A stretch of DNA of 64,000 nt from Oceanicola sp. (GCA_017792405.1 CP051231.1:3542062-3606061); one strand, 5' to 3'. Counted from the stretch's first letter, positions 52,470-63,121 are shown. Translations and numbers: made by a program. Notes: a model not told the origin generated them from the sequence alone.

Positions 52470-52867
52470 CACTTCTTCGCCTCATCGCCTTCGGCTATTT
52501 CATCGCCCTGCTCGGGGCCGCCGCGCTCAACTACATCCCCGGCATCACCGACAGCACCGGCCTCGCCTTCGGCATCTTCGAGCTGGATATCTTCGACGAT
52601 GCGCTGCACCTCGTCTCCGCCCTCTGGGCGCTGGGCGCGGCGCTCACCTCGCACCGGGCGAGCAAGCTCTTCCTGCTGATCTTCGGCGCGCTCTATCTTG
52701 CCGATGGCGCGATGGGGCTGGCCTTTGGCTCCGGCTATCTCGACATGGGCATCTTCACCAACGGCGTGCTCGATCTGCCCTTCGGCTTCAAGATCCTCGC
52801 GAACCTGCCCCATATCGGGCTTGGCGGCTTTGCCCTCTTCGCCGGGCTGGTGCTGGATCGCAAATGA
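52466..52867 (+). CDS. Small integral membrane protein
   Basis: 133 aa with four predicted membrane helices: LRLIAFGYFIALLGAAAL, DDALHLVSALWALGAAL, ASKLFLLIFGALYLADGAMGLAF and IGLGGFALFAGLVL. A conserved-looking acidic His motif (FDDALHLVS) sits at the second helix. No named family is recognised. Both its start and stop overlap neighbouring genes by ATGA, so it is translated together with the oxidoreductase and the next membrane protein. Confidence 0.8.
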   Translation: MTLLRLIAFGYFIALLGAAALNYIPGITDSTGLAFGIFELDIFDDALHLVSALWALGAALTSHRASKLFLLIFGALYLADGAMGLAFGSGYLDMGIFTNGVLDLPFGFKILANLPHIGLGGFALFAGLVLDRK

Positions 52868-53907
52868 TCCGCTGGCTCTGGAAATGGGTCAAACGGCTGC
52901 TGATCGTGGCGGTCCTGCTGATCGCCGCCCTGCTGGCACCAGTGGGCTACGTCGAGGTCGCCTGCCGGGGCGGCGATGCGGTGGCGAGTGACTATGAGCC
53001 GATCCTGCCCCCCGAGTGGCACCGCGCCGAGGGCCGCACGCTGATGACCTACCCGGAGTGGCACATCGTTCATGCCTATGACGATTACGCGCAGGTCATC
53101 ACCACGGACGACCCCCACGACTTTGGCTACCTCAAGGCCGTTGGCGGCTTCTGGGGCTCGCTCTGCGCGCTCTCCGAGGCCTCCCCGCCCCACGGCGGCT
53201 TCGACTGGACCACCAAGCAGACGATCTACGTGATCGGCGTCAGCTTCACCGCCGAACTGATGCTGAAGGCCGCCTATGAGGAGACCATCGGGCGGTTCTA
53301 CACATGGCGGCGCGGGCCGGACCATTCGGCGCTGGATGACCTCTCCGCCCGGCAGGCGCGGGACTATGCGGAATTTCTCCAGCAGACCCCGTGGTACAAA
53401 TGGGACTTCCAGCGCGACATCGCCGAACAGGCGGCCGCCACCGAGGGCACCCCGCGCGACAACGAGCGGCGGCTGGCGCTGGGCCTCGAATTCTCTGCAA
53501 AATCCGCTTACGCGGGCGTTATCAAGCAGGCTGTGGCCGGCGTCGGGGCCGATGCGCTGCGGCTGCGAATGGTGGTGCAGGCCACGCCGGAACAGCTGGT
53601 CGGGCTGGAGGGGATTGAGACTGTCGAATCCCGCCCCGAGGGCCTCATCCTCGAAACCCCGCGCTACCGCGAGCTGACTAAGTTGATGCAGGAGATGGCC
53701 ACGCGCGGCGTCGAGTTCATCGAGATCGCCGGGAATGACGACATCATGCTCACAGCCGTGGCCGACGCACCCCTGCCCGGCGCGCTCTACGCCAAACCGC
53801 GGCAGGGCTATGGCGACACCCGCTCGCTGATGCTGATGAAAGTGCCCCAGCTTGCCGCCTTCCTGCGCGAAAACGGCGCTATGGTGGAGCATGTCCACGA
53901 TTATTAA
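52864..53907 (+). CDS. Membrane-anchored protein of unknown function
   Basis: 347 aa. One N-terminal helix (LLIVAVLLIAALLAPVGYV) anchors a large extracytoplasmic domain. Notable is CRGGDAVASDYEPILPPEWHRAEGRTLMTYPEWHIVHAYDDYAQ early in the domain, rich in His, Tyr and Trp. Later comes SFTAELMLKAAYEETIGRFYTWRR. The C-terminal half shows alternating strand-helix pattern with VVQATPEQLVGLEGIETV. I recognise no domain. ATG at 52864 overlaps the preceding stop. The next gene overlaps its end by 17 bp. Confidence 0.8.
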   Translation: MIRWLWKWVKRLLIVAVLLIAALLAPVGYVEVACRGGDAVASDYEPILPPEWHRAEGRTLMTYPEWHIVHAYDDYAQVITTDDPHDFGYLKAVGGFWGSLCALSEASPPHGGFDWTTKQTIYVIGVSFTAELMLKAAYEETIGRFYTWRRGPDHSALDDLSARQARDYAEFLQQTPWYKWDFQRDIAEQAAATEGTPRDNERRLALGLEFSAKSAYAGVIKQAVAGVGADALRLRMVVQATPEQLVGLEGIETVESRPEGLILETPRYRELTKLMQEMATRGVEFIEIAGNDDIMLTAVADAPLPGALYAKPRQGYGDTRSLMLMKVPQLAAFLRENGAMVEHVHDY

Positions 53908-54202
53908 GCGCATCGCCCTCTGGGCACCGCTGCTGCTCGCCGCATGGGTCGCCGTCATGGCCGCCGTCATGCGCTTTTCCAATGCCGCCCCCGCCGCCGT
54001 GGTGATGCTGCCCTCGCAGGGCTTCATCGCCGCCCTGCCGCCCGATGCCGCGATTCTCAGCCAGAACGCGGTGAGCCTCACGCTCAAGTCCGACACGCCC
54101 GGTTTTGCCGCCCGGCTCTATCGCGCCGGGGCCCTGCTGGTGCTGCCCGCCGGGCTGACAGGCTGCCTTCCACTCCCCGGTGCCCTTGCAAACAAGGGCT
54201 GA
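53891..54202 (+). CDS. Small protein with N-terminal membrane segment
   Basis: 103 aa. A hydrophobic segment (IALWAPLLLAAWVAVMAAVM) at about 8-27 is followed by a small domain with AAVVMLPSQGFIAALPPDAAILSQNAVSLTLKSDTPGFAARLYRAGALLVLPAGLTGCLP. This could be a tail-anchored or exported protein. ATG at 53891 lies within the end of the upstream gene. It closes the four-gene coupled unit and precedes the thioredoxin gene by 40 bp. No family recognised. Confidence 0.68.
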   Translation: MSTIIKRIALWAPLLLAAWVAVMAAVMRFSNAAPAAVVMLPSQGFIAALPPDAAILSQNAVSLTLKSDTPGFAARLYRAGALLVLPAGLTGCLPLPGALANKG

Positions 54203-54242
54203 GTGCTCCATCTACCCTGCCAACAGATGATGGAGACTTGAG

Positions 54243-55157
54243 ATGCTTGAACTCGGCCAAGGCACCGATGCCGCCCCCGCAGGCGACCTGATCAAGGACG
54301 TGAACGAAGCCGACTTCATGAAAGAGGTCATCGAGGCCTCGCAGGAAGTGCCGGTGATCGTGGATTTCTGGGCCACATGGTGCGGCCCGTGCAAAACCCT
54401 CGGCCCGCAGCTCGAAGCCGCCGTTTTGGCCCAGAAGGGCCGGGTGAAGATGGCCAAGGTCGATGTCGACCGGAATCAGGGCATCGCCGGGCAGCTGCGC
54501 ATCCAGTCCATCCCCACCGTCTATGCCTTCTGGCAGGGCCAACCGGTCGACGGCTTTCAGGGCGCGCTGCCCGAGAGCCAGTTGAAGGAATTCGTCGCCA
54601 AGATCGCCGCGATGGGGCCGGAGGGCGATGGCGGGCTGGCCGAGGCGCTTGCCGCCGCCGAAGAGATGCTTGAGGAGGGCGCCGCCGCCGATGCCGCCGA
54701 GGTCTTTGCCGGTGTACTGGGCGAAGAGCCCGAGAACGCCACCGCCTTCGGCGGGCTGATCCGCGCCTATATCGCCGCGGGCCAGGTGGAGCAGGCCGAG
54801 GCGATGCTCGCCAATGCCCCCGAGGCCCTGTCTGGCGCTACCGAGGTGGAGGCCGCCAAGGCCCAACTCGACCTGCTGAAACAGGCCGAGAGCGCGGGCC
54901 CGCTGGCCGAGCTGACGGCGGCGGTGGAGGCCGACCCGGCCAACCATCAGGCCCGCTTCGACCTTGCCACCGCGCTGCATGCGAATGGCGATGCCGAGGG
55001 GGCCGTGGGCCAGCTGCTCGAGCTCTTCCGCCGCGACCGCGAGTGGAACGATGGCGCCGCCAAGGCCCAGCTCTTCACCATCTTCGATGCGCTCAAGCCG
55101 AGCGATCCGGTGGTGCTGAACGGCCGCCGTAAACTCTCGTCGATGATATTTGCCTGA
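54243..55157 (+). CDS. Thioredoxin-like co-chaperone (CnoX/YbbN type)
   Basis: 304 aa. The N-terminal thioredoxin domain has WATWCGPCKTLGP at about 43-55 with an intact CGPC active site, and the cis-Pro in QSIPTVYAF. The C-terminal 180 residues are TPR-like helices (EEMLEEGAAADAAEVFAGVLGEEPENATAFGGLIRAYIAAGQVEQAEAML). This fusion matches YbbN/CnoX, which protects proteins from chlorine stress and hands them to GroEL or DnaK. Here the WCGPC makes reductase activity possible as in alphaproteobacterial members. ATG at 54243. LON-domain and Trm112-like genes follow. Confidence 0.88.
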   Translation: MLELGQGTDAAPAGDLIKDVNEADFMKEVIEASQEVPVIVDFWATWCGPCKTLGPQLEAAVLAQKGRVKMAKVDVDRNQGIAGQLRIQSIPTVYAFWQGQPVDGFQGALPESQLKEFVAKIAAMGPEGDGGLAEALAAAEEMLEEGAAADAAEVFAGVLGEEPENATAFGGLIRAYIAAGQVEQAEAMLANAPEALSGATEVEAAKAQLDLLKQAESAGPLAELTAAVEADPANHQARFDLATALHANGDAEGAVGQLLELFRRDREWNDGAAKAQLFTIFDALKPSDPVVLNGRRKLSSMIFA

Positions 55158-55184
55158 CGCACCGGTCGGCCTACCTCCTTGGCC

Positions 55185-55841
55185 ATGATGCACGCAGCAG
55201 ATCTCCCCGAGACACTCCCGGTCTTCCCCCTTCCCGGCGCCCTCCTCTTGCCGCGCGCCCGGCTGCCGCTGCACATCTTCGAGCCGCGCTATCTGGCCAT
55301 GCTTGACGATGCGCTGAAAACGCCGGGGCGGCTGATTGGCATGGTCCAACCCTGCGAGGGGCCCAAAGGCTGCGGCTGCGGTCCGGGGCGCCTGCAGAAG
55401 ATCGGCTGCGCCGGCCGGCTCACCGGGTTTTCCGAAACCGAGGATGGCCGCTACATGGTGACCCTCACCGGCATCTCGCGCTTCCGGCTGCAGGAAGAGC
55501 TCGACGGGTTCACCCCCTACCGCAAGGTCAAACCCTGCTGGAAAGGGTTTGACCGTGACCTTGGCAAGCCCGAGCATGACAAGGGGTTTGACCGCAAATC
55601 CTTCATGCCCAAGCTCTGCCGCTACTTCGAGGCGCAGGGGCTTTCGACCGATTGGGAGAGCCTTGAGGAGGCCGACGACGAGCTGCTGATCAACTCGCTC
55701 TCCATGCTCTGCCCCTTCGAGGTCGAAGACAAACAGGCCCTGCTCGAGGCGCCCTCGCTGGAAACCCGGCGCGAGACGCTGGTGACCCTGATCGAGTTTG
55801 CCCTGCGCAGCGGGGAAGATGGCGAGGAGCGGCTGCAATGA
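55185..55841 (+). CDS. LON substrate-binding-domain protein
   Basis: 218 aa consisting only of the LON N-terminal (ASB) domain: [82 protein letters not shown], then helices ending [12 protein letters not shown]. There is no ATPase or protease part, so it is not Lon itself but the small stand-alone form common in proteobacteria. Several cysteines cluster at about 60-75. Start is ATG 55185 or 55188. It overlaps the Trm112-like gene by ATGA. Confidence 0.88.
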   Translation: MMHAADLPETLPVFPLPGALLLPRARLPLHIFEPRYLAMLDDALKTPGRLIGMVQPCEGPKGCGCGPGRLQKIGCAGRLTGFSETEDGRYMVTLTGISRFRLQEELDGFTPYRKVKPCWKGFDRDLGKPEHDKGFDRKSFMPKLCRYFEAQGLSTDWESLEEADDELLINSLSMLCPFEVEDKQALLEAPSLETRRETLVTLIEFALRSGEDGEERLQ

Positions 55842-56035
55842 GCGCTGAGATCAAGGCCCATTCCGGCGTGGAACGCCATGTGCTGGAGGCGCTGGTCTGC
55901 CCCGAAACGCAGGGAGTGCTGCGCTACGACCCCGAGGCGGGCGAGCTGATCTCCGAGCGGGCCCGGCTCGCCTTCCCGATCCGCGACGGCATCCCGATCA
56001 TGCTGGTGGACGAGGCCCGCAAGCTGGAGGAGTGA
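55838..56035 (+). CDS. Trm112-family (YcaR-like) small protein
   Basis: 65 aa. [50 protein letters not shown] is the complete Trm112/YcaR fold. Only the first Cys of the usual CxxC is present (VCPETQG), so zinc binding is doubtful. Bacterial members associate with methyltransferases or LPS enzymes, but no partner is known here. ATG overlaps the previous stop. A 139-bp inverted-repeat element starts directly at its stop codon. Confidence 0.88.
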   Translation: MSAEIKAHSGVERHVLEALVCPETQGVLRYDPEAGELISERARLAFPIRDGIPIMLVDEARKLEE

Positions 56036-56174
56036 GCCGGGCAGCGCCGTCGCGTGGGGTGGCGCATGCAGCGGTTGCACATGGCACTTTATGGTGCCGC
56101 GGTCATCTTACCTGACTGGAAATCGCCTGTTTCGCCGAAGCGCCGCCCCGTGGGGCGGGACGGCGCTGCCCGGC
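56036..56174. mobile_element. 139-bp inverted-repeat element (MITE-like), copy B
   Basis: Inverted relative to copy A. Terminal repeats GCCGGGCAGCGCCGTC at 56036-56051 and complement at 56159-56174. The core AAGATGACCGCGGCACC / ATAAAGTGCCA is identical to that of copy A, and the outer hairpin differs at two positions, while two internal spacers differ in sequence but keep their length. Flanking GGCGCCTGCGGCGCGCATC matches the flank of the short copy near 19656. It lies directly after the Trm112-like stop. Confidence 0.75.
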
Positions 56175-56251
56175 GCCTGCGGCGCGCATCGGGCAGGGGC
56201 ACATCTGAAAGGGTGATGCGCGGCAGGGCGTTCAATCAGGGCGCATCGCGC

Positions 56252-57475
56252 CTAGAGCGCCTTTCCCTGCAACAACCGCGGCAAATCTCCGGTCAGCCCC
56301 GCCGCCTCGCGCATGAACCGCTGGCGCAGCTCGGGCACCGCCGCCACGGCAGAAACGCCCAAGTCCCGCGCAGCCCGGAGCAGCGGATTGTCATTCGAGA
56401 ACAACCGGTTGAACCCATCCGTAGCCAGCGTCAGCGCGGTCCGGTCGAAACTGCGCCAAGCCCGATGCCGCTCCAGCACCAGCGCAGAACCGCAATCCTC
56501 GCCGCGCCGCCGTGCCTCTGTCACCACCTCGGCCAGCGTGGCCACATCCCGCAGCCCCTGGTTCAGCCCCTGCCCGGCAATCGGATGAATCCCCTGCGCC
56601 GCATCGCCCACCAGCGCCACCCGCTCCGCCACGATCCGCTCGGCCACGGTCAGCCCCAGCGGATAGGCAAAGCGCACCCCCTCCAGCCGGATCTCCCCGA
56701 GAAAATCGCCAAACACCGGCCGCAGCGCCTCCAGAAACGCCTCATCGCTGGCCTTCGCCAACGCCTCGGCCCGGTCCCGCCGTTCCGACCAGACAATCGA
56801 GCTTCGATCCCCCGGCAGCGGCAGGATCGCCAGCGGCCCGGAGGGCATGAAGAACTGATGCGCCACCCCTCCGTGGGGCCGCTCATGGGCCACGGCACAG
56901 GTCAGCGCGGTCTGGCCATAGTCACTGTCGCGCCGCGCAATTCCGGCCCGCCGCGCCGTGGGCGAGCCGCGCCCGTCGGCACCCGCCAGCAGCGCTGCTT
57001 TCAGCACCCGGCCAGAGGCCAGCGTCACCGCCACATGCCCGGGCTGCACCTCCTGCGCCACGATCTCCTCGCCCGCCAGCACCGTCACGCCCTCGGCCTC
57101 CGCCAAGGCCGCCATCAACGCGGGCCGAAGGTGCCGATCCTCCAGCATGAAGCCCATCGGCCCCTCGTCGATCTCGCCGTGATCGAGGTGCAGCAAGCCG
57201 CCCAACACGCCCTCGCCGGGCCGCCCGTCTCCGGTTTTCACATGCAATATCGGTTGCGCCTTCTCGGCCACCGCCTCCCAGACGCCCAGCGCCCTGAACA
57301 GCCGCTGCGAGGCCAACGCCAGCGCATAGGACCGCCCGTCAAAATCGGGCGACACCTGCGCCCCGGCTGGCAGCCTGTCCACCACCACAACCCTTGCGCC
57401 GCCCCTCGCCAGGGCCAGCGCCAGCGAGGCCCCGGTAAGCGCGCCGCCCGCGATGATCACATCCGCATCAAACAT
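56252..57475 (-). CDS. ubiH: UbiH/COQ6-family FAD monooxygenase
   Basis: Aromatic-ring hydroxylase of ubiquinone synthesis, 407 aa. The dinucleotide fold is ADVIIAGGALTGASLALALA; DG-like motif LAGADGRGSPTARRAG; the second FAD motif VALVGDAAQGIHPIAGQGLNQGLRDV is diagnostic of UbiH/UbiF/UbiL. In Rhodobacterales a single UbiL may hydroxylate two positions, so the exact carbon is unknown. ATG at 57475. Divergent from the amidase gene with 82 bp between. Confidence 0.9.
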   Translation of the reverse strand: MFDADVIIAGGALTGASLALALARGGARVVVVDRLPAGAQVSPDFDGRSYALALASQRLFRALGVWEAVAEKAQPILHVKTGDGRPGEGVLGGLLHLDHGEIDEGPMGFMLEDRHLRPALMAALAEAEGVTVLAGEEIVAQEVQPGHVAVTLASGRVLKAALLAGADGRGSPTARRAGIARRDSDYGQTALTCAVAHERPHGGVAHQFFMPSGPLAILPLPGDRSSIVWSERRDRAEALAKASDEAFLEALRPVFGDFLGEIRLEGVRFAYPLGLTVAERIVAERVALVGDAAQGIHPIAGQGLNQGLRDVATLAEVVTEARRRGEDCGSALVLERHRAWRSFDRTALTLATDGFNRLFSNDNPLLRAARDLGVSAVAAVPELRQRFMREAAGLTGDLPRLLQGKAL

Positions 57476-57557
57476 GGGGCGAACTATGGCCCGGCACGCG
57501 GGATTGTCCATGGGGCGCGGCGTCGCTACCGTCGCCGCGAAGAACGGGGAGACGGAT

Positions 57558-58883
57558 ATGGACTGGCAGGGCAAATCGGCATCGGAGCTGGGCAGGGCGA
57601 TTGGCAGGGGCGAGATCTCTCCGCTGGCGCTGACCGAGGCGATGCTCGCGGCCATCGAGGCGAATGAGTTCGGCACCCGCATCTACGCCCGCCTCACCCG
57701 CGAGCGGGCGCTGGCCGAGGCCGAGGCAGCCGAAGCCCGCGCCAAAGCCGGCACCCGCCGGGGCCTTCTCGATGGCGTGCCGATCTCGTGGAAAGACCTC
57801 TTCGATACCGCGGGCGTGGCGACCGAAAGCGGCTCCAAACTGCTCGAAGGCCGCACCCCCCCGCGCGACGCCCTCGTGCTCGCTCGCGCCTCCGCCGCAG
57901 GGCTGGTCTGCCTCGGCAAGACCCACCAGACCGAGCTGGCCTTCTCCGGCCTCGGCCTCAACCCCGTCACCGCCTCGCCGCCCTGCGTGAACGATCACGC
58001 GGCGGTGTCCGGCGGCTCCTCCTCCGGCGCGGCGACCTCGGTGGCCTTCGGGCTGGCGGCGGCTGGCATCGGCTCCGATACCGGCGGCTCGGTGCGCACC
58101 CCCGCTGCGTGGAACGACCTTGTCGGCCTCAAAACCACCTCGGGCCGCCTGCCGCTCACCGGCACCGTCCCGCTCTGCGCCAGCTTCGACACCATCGGCC
58201 CGCTCACCCGCACCGTGGAAGACGCCGCCGAGCTGCTGGCGGTGATGGAGGCAGGCCGCCCCGCCGACCTGCGCGGCGCCAGCCTGCAGGGCACTCGCCT
58301 GATGGTTCTGGAAACCGTCGCGCTGGATGATCTGGCCGGTCCGGTCTCTGCCGGGTTCAACAGCGCCGTCGAGCGGCTGCAGGCCGCAGGCGCATTCGTC
58401 ACCCGCCGCGCCCTGCCGCTGGTCACAGAGGCGATGGCGCTGGCCGGGCCGCTCTACGCGCCCGAGGCCTATGCCACATGGGAGGCCGAGATCGAGGCCG
58501 CGCCCGAAAAGATGTATCCGCCCGTGCTCGCCCGCTTCCGGGGCGGGCGCGATGTGGCCGCGCGCGAGAACATCGCCGCATGGCACACCCTCCGCCGCCT
58601 GCGGGCGGAATGGGCCGAGGCCACCGCAGGCTTCGACGCGGTCCTCATCCCCTCCGTCGCCAACCTGCCGCCCAAACAGGCGGCGGTTCTGGCCGACGAG
58701 GCGCTCTTCACCGCCGAAAACCTGCTCGCCCTGCGGAACACCCGCATCGGCAACCTCATGGGCCTGCCCGCGCTCACCCTGCCCACCGGCCTGCCCTCGA
58801 CCGGCATCATGCTGATGGGCACCCCGATGGGCGAGGAGCGGCTGCTGCGGCTCGGGGCTGCGGCGGAGAAGGCTCTGCGCTGA
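57558..58883 (+). CDS. Amidase-signature family hydrolase
   Basis: 441 aa, cytoplasmic. The Ser-cisSer-Lys triad is visible: Lys in VPISWKDLFD near residue 78, then GGSSSGAATSVA with the cis-Ser, and the nucleophile Ser in GSDTGGSVRTPA. The fold continues to NLMGLPALTLPTGLP. It is a member related to GatA and plant-hormone amidases but lacks the GatCAB context and its substrate is unknown. ATG at 57558 has GGGGAG 8 bases upstream. Confidence 0.9.
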   Translation: MDWQGKSASELGRAIGRGEISPLALTEAMLAAIEANEFGTRIYARLTRERALAEAEAAEARAKAGTRRGLLDGVPISWKDLFDTAGVATESGSKLLEGRTPPRDALVLARASAAGLVCLGKTHQTELAFSGLGLNPVTASPPCVNDHAAVSGGSSSGAATSVAFGLAAAGIGSDTGGSVRTPAAWNDLVGLKTTSGRLPLTGTVPLCASFDTIGPLTRTVEDAAELLAVMEAGRPADLRGASLQGTRLMVLETVALDDLAGPVSAGFNSAVERLQAAGAFVTRRALPLVTEAMALAGPLYAPEAYATWEAEIEAAPEKMYPPVLARFRGGRDVAARENIAAWHTLRRLRAEWAEATAGFDAVLIPSVANLPPKQAAVLADEALFTAENLLALRNTRIGNLMGLPALTLPTGLPSTGIMLMGTPMGEERLLRLGAAAEKALR

Positions 58884-59050
58884 GGCTCCGGCCATGTCGT
58901 AGGACAACCGTTTGACTCAAATGCCACAATTCGCGCCCCACCCAGACCAAACAGCAACGGTTTCGCTGGACGGGGCCTGCCCGCGCGGCCTATCCTGCCT
59001 GCAAAAGCGGGGCAAAGACCCTGCACCCGAGGCAGTAACGTACAAACAAG

Positions 59051-60238
59051 ATGACCTTTCCAGAGCGGTTCTCGAACCTGCCAGATTACGCCTTTCCGCG
59101 CCTGCGGAAGCTCCTGCACGGCACCGAGCCGGGCGGGGAGGTGATCGATATGACGATCGGCGAGCCGCGCCACGGCCTGCCCGGCTTCGTCGCTCCCGTC
59201 ATCGCCGAAACCGTTGAAGGCTTTGCCAAATACCCGCCGAACGATGGCACGCCCGAGCTGAAGGCGGCGATCACCGGCTGGCTGAACCGCCGCTATGGCG
59301 TGACCCTCGACCCCGAAACGCAGGTGATGGCGCTCAACGGCACCCGCGAGGGGCTGTTCAACGCTTGCCTTGCGCTCTGCCCCGAGCGGGCCGCCAATGG
59401 CGACACCCCCACGGTGCTCATCCCCAACCCGTTCTACCAGGTCTATGCCGTGGCCGCCGCCGCCGCCGGGGCCGAGCCTGTGCTGGTGCCCGCCACCGCC
59501 GAAACCGGCTTTCTGCCCGATTTCGCCTCTCTGCCCGAAGATATCCTCGCCCGCGCCGAGATCGCCTACATCTGCTCGCCCTCCAACCCGCAGGGCGCGG
59601 TGGCCGATACGCTTTACTGGCGCGAGCTGATCGGCATGGCCGAGGGCTACGGCTTCCGCATCTTCGCCGACGAGTGCTACTCCGAGATCTACCGCGAGAC
59701 CCCGCCCCCCGGCGTGCTGCAGGTGGCCGCCGAGCTGGGCGCGGACCCGGAAAAGATCGTGAGCTTTCACTCGCTCTCCAAACGCTCCAACCTCCCCGGC
59801 CTGCGCTCGGGCTTCGTGGCCTCCGGCCCGGCCAACCTGACCGCCATCAAGCGGCTCAGGGCCTATTCCGGCGCCCCCATGCCCCTGCCGCTGCAACACG
59901 TGGCCCAACTGGCCTGGACAGACGAGGCCCATGTGGAGGAAAGCCGGGCGCTCTACCGGCAGAAATACGCAATCGCCGACAAGATCTTCGCCGACTGGCC
60001 GGGATACATGCCCCCGCAGGGCGGGTTCTTTCTGTGGCTCAAGGTCGACGACAGCGAGCAGGCCACCATCAAACTCTGGCGCGAGACCGGGGTGAAGGTG
60101 CTACCGGGGGCCTACCTTGGCCGCGCGACGGACGGGGTGAACCCCGGCGCAGGCTACATCCGGGTGGCGATGGTGACGAAAGATACAGACGAGTTGCAGG
60201 CGGGGCTGACAAGGCTCCGCGACTGCCTCGCAAGTTGA
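59051..60238 (+). CDS. Pyridoxal-phosphate aminotransferase, class I/II
   Basis: 395 aa. The internal aldimine Lys is in [18 protein letters not shown] near residue 240; [13 protein letters not shown] has the PLP-contact Asp and Tyr; SPSNPQG is the Asn loop. The N-terminal [15 protein letters not shown] block and overall length fit the aspartate/LL-diaminopimelate (DapC-like) group. It may act on succinyl-aminopimelate in lysine synthesis, but substrate cannot be read. ATG at 59051. ftsK follows 20 bp after its stop, so co-transcription is possible. Confidence 0.88.
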   Translation: MTFPERFSNLPDYAFPRLRKLLHGTEPGGEVIDMTIGEPRHGLPGFVAPVIAETVEGFAKYPPNDGTPELKAAITGWLNRRYGVTLDPETQVMALNGTREGLFNACLALCPERAANGDTPTVLIPNPFYQVYAVAAAAAGAEPVLVPATAETGFLPDFASLPEDILARAEIAYICSPSNPQGAVADTLYWRELIGMAEGYGFRIFADECYSEIYRETPPPGVLQVAAELGADPEKIVSFHSLSKRSNLPGLRSGFVASGPANLTAIKRLRAYSGAPMPLPLQHVAQLAWTDEAHVEESRALYRQKYAIADKIFADWPGYMPPQGGFFLWLKVDDSEQATIKLWRETGVKVLPGAYLGRATDGVNPGAGYIRVAMVTKDTDELQAGLTRLRDCLAS

Positions 60239-60258
60239 GGATCAGGACGAGGGACAAG

Positions 60259-63108
60259 ATGGCATATCAGGCAAAACACCGTGACCCGCTGTTCGACAGC
60301 GCCATGCAGGCGGCAATCGAGAAACGCGGCAAGGAGATGATCGGGATCGGGCTCATCGCCGCCGGTCTCATCGTGGCGCTGATGCTCGGCTCCTACGTGC
60401 CGGATGATCCCTCGTGGCTCTCCGCCACCGACGCCCCGGCGCAGAATATCCTCGGCCGTTTCGGTGCCTCCATCGCCGGGCCGCTCTTCATCATCGTCGG
60501 CCACGCGGCCTGGACCCTGCCGGTGATCCTCGGCGCATGGGGCCTCCGCTTTGCCCGGCATTACGGGAGCGAACGGGCCCTGTCCCGGCTCGTGTTCGCC
60601 CCGATCGCCGTTGCGCTGGCCGCGATCTACGGCGCCATGCTCACCCCCGGCGGCGACTGGGCGCACAGCTTCGGCCTTGGCGGCCTCTTCGGCGATACCG
60701 TTCTCGGCGCGCTCCTCAACATCCTGCCCATCGGCGCGGGCCTTGGCGTGAAGCTGCTGGCCATCCCCTTTGGCCTCGGCGCGCTGGCGATGCTGGTCTT
60801 CGCGCTCGGTTGCACCAAGTTCGAGCTGCGCCTGTTCGGAAAGTTCCTGCTGGTCGGCCTGATCATGCTCTATGCTGGCGCGATGAAGCTGATGGGCAAG
60901 GGCGCGCAGGGCTCGCTCACGCTGGCGCAGGCCGTGAAGGCCCGCCGCGATGCCCGGCGCGAGGCTGCTGCCGAAGCCGAACTTCTGACCGAGGCCGCCG
61001 CCCCCGCACCCGCCCGCACCGACTTTACCCCGCGCCCGCTGGTGATGCGCGATGATGATCCCGTGCTCGAGGCCCCCGCGCCCGAGCGCAAGGGCTTGCT
61101 GGCCTCCGTCACCGGCCTCGTCCGCCGCCCGGTGGAGCCGGAGTTGGTGGAGCACGAGCCGCAGGTCGAATACGACCCCGAGCAGCCCGCCGATGACCGC
61201 ATCCGCGCCCGCATTTCCGATGCCATCCGCCAGCGCGCGCGGGGCGGCGGGGCCGTGCGCCCGGTGCTCTCCAACGGGTTGCCTGCCGAGCCGCCGCTGG
61301 TGCGCGCCCGCAAGCCGCAACCGCTGCTGCTGAACACCAAGGGCGCCGTGCCGCCCGCGCCGATGGCCATGCTCGACGAGGAGGTTGAGGTGCTGGAGCG
61401 CGAGGCCGCGCCGATCCCGGCCCAGCCGCCCGTCACCGCCGCGCCCGCCGCAGCCGCCGCAGCTGCCGTGGCCACCCCGGCGCCCTCCCCCGAAGCCCGC
61501 GCTGTGGTGCAGCACCCGGTGCGCAAGCCCGCCCAGCCCTCGCGCCGCGCGCAGGCAGAGGCGCAGCCGACCCTCTCCTTCGACCCTGAAGAGGCCAAGT
61601 TCGAGCTGCCCCCGCTCTCCCTGCTCTCCCCCGCCAAGGCGGTGGACCGCAGCCACCTCTCCGACGAGGCGCTCGAAGAGAACGCCCGGATGCTGGAGAC
61701 CGTGCTCGATGACTACGGCGTGCGCGGCGAGATCGTCTCGGTCCGCCCCGGCCCTGTTGTCACCATGTATGAGCTGGAGCCCGCGCCCGGCCTCAAGGCC
61801 TCCCGCGTGATCGGCCTCGCCGACGATATCGCCCGCAGCATGTCGGCGCTCTCCGCCCGCGTCTCCACCGTCCCCGGCCGCTCTGTCATCGGCATCGAGC
61901 TGCCCAACGAGCGGCGCGAGATGGTGAACTTCCGCGAGATCCTCTCCGGCAAGGACTACGGCGACGGCAACCACCGCCTGCCCCTCGCACTCGGCAAGGA
62001 CATCGGCGGCGAACCGGTCGTGGCCAACCTCGCCAAGATGCCCCACCTGCTGATCGCGGGCACCACCGGCTCGGGCAAGTCCGTGGCCATCAACACCATG
62101 ATCCTCTCGCTGCTCTACACGCTCCCTCCCGAGGAACTGCGCATGGTGATGATCGACCCCAAGATGCTCGAACTCTCCGTCTATGACGGCATCCCGCACC
62201 TGCTCTCGCCAGTTGTGACCGACCCGAAAAAGGCCGTGGTCGCCCTCAAGTGGGTCGTCGGCGAGATGGAAGACCGCTACCGCAAGATGTCCAAGATGGG
62301 CGTGCGCAACATCGAGGGTTACAATGCCCGCGTCCGCGACACGCTCTCTAAGGGCGAGATGTTCTCGCGCACCATCCAGACCGGGTTTGACGACGACACC
62401 GGCGAGCCGATCTTCGAGACCGAGGAGTTCAAGCCCGAGACCCTGCCCTTCATCGTCGTGATCGTCGACGAGATGGCGGACCTGATGATGGTCGCCGGCA
62501 AGGAGATCGAGGCCTGCATCCAGCGCCTCGCGCAGATGGCCCGTGCCTCCGGCATCCACCTCATCATGGCCACCCAGCGGCCCTCGGTCGATGTGATCAC
62601 CGGCACCATCAAGGCCAACTTCCCCACCCGGATTTCCTTCCAGGTGACCTCCAAGATCGACAGCCGCACCATCCTCGGCGAGATGGGCGCCGAGCAGCTT
62701 CTGGGCATGGGCGACATGCTCTACATGGCCGGCGGCGGGCGCATCACCCGCGTCCACGGGCCGTTCTGCTCGGATGAAGAGGTCGAGGAGGTCGTGAACC
62801 ACCTCAAGAGCTTCGGCGCGCCCGAATACGTGAGCGGCGTGGTCGAAGGCCCGGATGACGACAAGGAATCCGACATCGACCTCGTCCTCGGCCTCGGCGG
62901 CAACACCGACGGCGAAGACGCGCTCTACGATCAGGCCGTGCAGGTGGTGATTCAGGATCGCAAATGCTCGACCAGCTACATCCAGCGCAAACTCGCCATC
63001 GGCTACAACAAGGCCGCCCGCCTCGTGGAGCAGATGGAAGAGAACGGGCTGGTGACCGCGGCCAACCACGTCGGCAAACGCGAGATTCTGGCGCCTGAGC
63101 AGAACTGA
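60259..63108 (+). CDS. ftsK: DNA translocase FtsK
   Basis: Septal DNA pump of 949 aa coordinating chromosome segregation with division. Four N-terminal membrane helices (about 30-50, 75-95, 110-130, 150-200) anchor it. An Ala/Pro/Arg-rich linker spans about 230-460. The motor has [16 protein letters not shown] (Walker A) near 600 and [20 protein letters not shown] (Walker B), then [25 protein letters not shown]. The gamma winged-helix domain at the C-terminus ([33 protein letters not shown]) should read KOPS motifs. ATG at 60259 with GAGGGA 6 bases away. lolA follows after 325 bp. Confidence 0.95.
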   Translation: MAYQAKHRDPLFDSAMQAAIEKRGKEMIGIGLIAAGLIVALMLGSYVPDDPSWLSATDAPAQNILGRFGASIAGPLFIIVGHAAWTLPVILGAWGLRFARHYGSERALSRLVFAPIAVALAAIYGAMLTPGGDWAHSFGLGGLFGDTVLGALLNILPIGAGLGVKLLAIPFGLGALAMLVFALGCTKFELRLFGKFLLVGLIMLYAGAMKLMGKGAQGSLTLAQAVKARRDARREAAAEAELLTEAAAPAPARTDFTPRPLVMRDDDPVLEAPAPERKGLLASVTGLVRRPVEPELVEHEPQVEYDPEQPADDRIRARISDAIRQRARGGGAVRPVLSNGLPAEPPLVRARKPQPLLLNTKGAVPPAPMAMLDEEVEVLEREAAPIPAQPPVTAAPAAAAAAAVATPAPSPEARAVVQHPVRKPAQPSRRAQAEAQPTLSFDPEEAKFELPPLSLLSPAKAVDRSHLSDEALEENARMLETVLDDYGVRGEIVSVRPGPVVTMYELEPAPGLKASRVIGLADDIARSMSALSARVSTVPGRSVIGIELPNERREMVNFREILSGKDYGDGNHRLPLALGKDIGGEPVVANLAKMPHLLIAGTTGSGKSVAINTMILSLLYTLPPEELRMVMIDPKMLELSVYDGIPHLLSPVVTDPKKAVVALKWVVGEMEDRYRKMSKMGVRNIEGYNARVRDTLSKGEMFSRTIQTGFDDDTGEPIFETEEFKPETLPFIVVIVDEMADLMMVAGKEIEACIQRLAQMARASGIHLIMATQRPSVDVITGTIKANFPTRISFQVTSKIDSRTILGEMGAEQLLGMGDMLYMAGGGRITRVHGPFCSDEEVEEVVNHLKSFGAPEYVSGVVEGPDDDKESDIDLVLGLGGNTDGEDALYDQAVQVVIQDRKCSTSYIQRKLAIGYNKAARLVEQMEENGLVTAANHVGKREILAPEQN

Positions 63109-63121
63109 ACGTGATGCGTTA

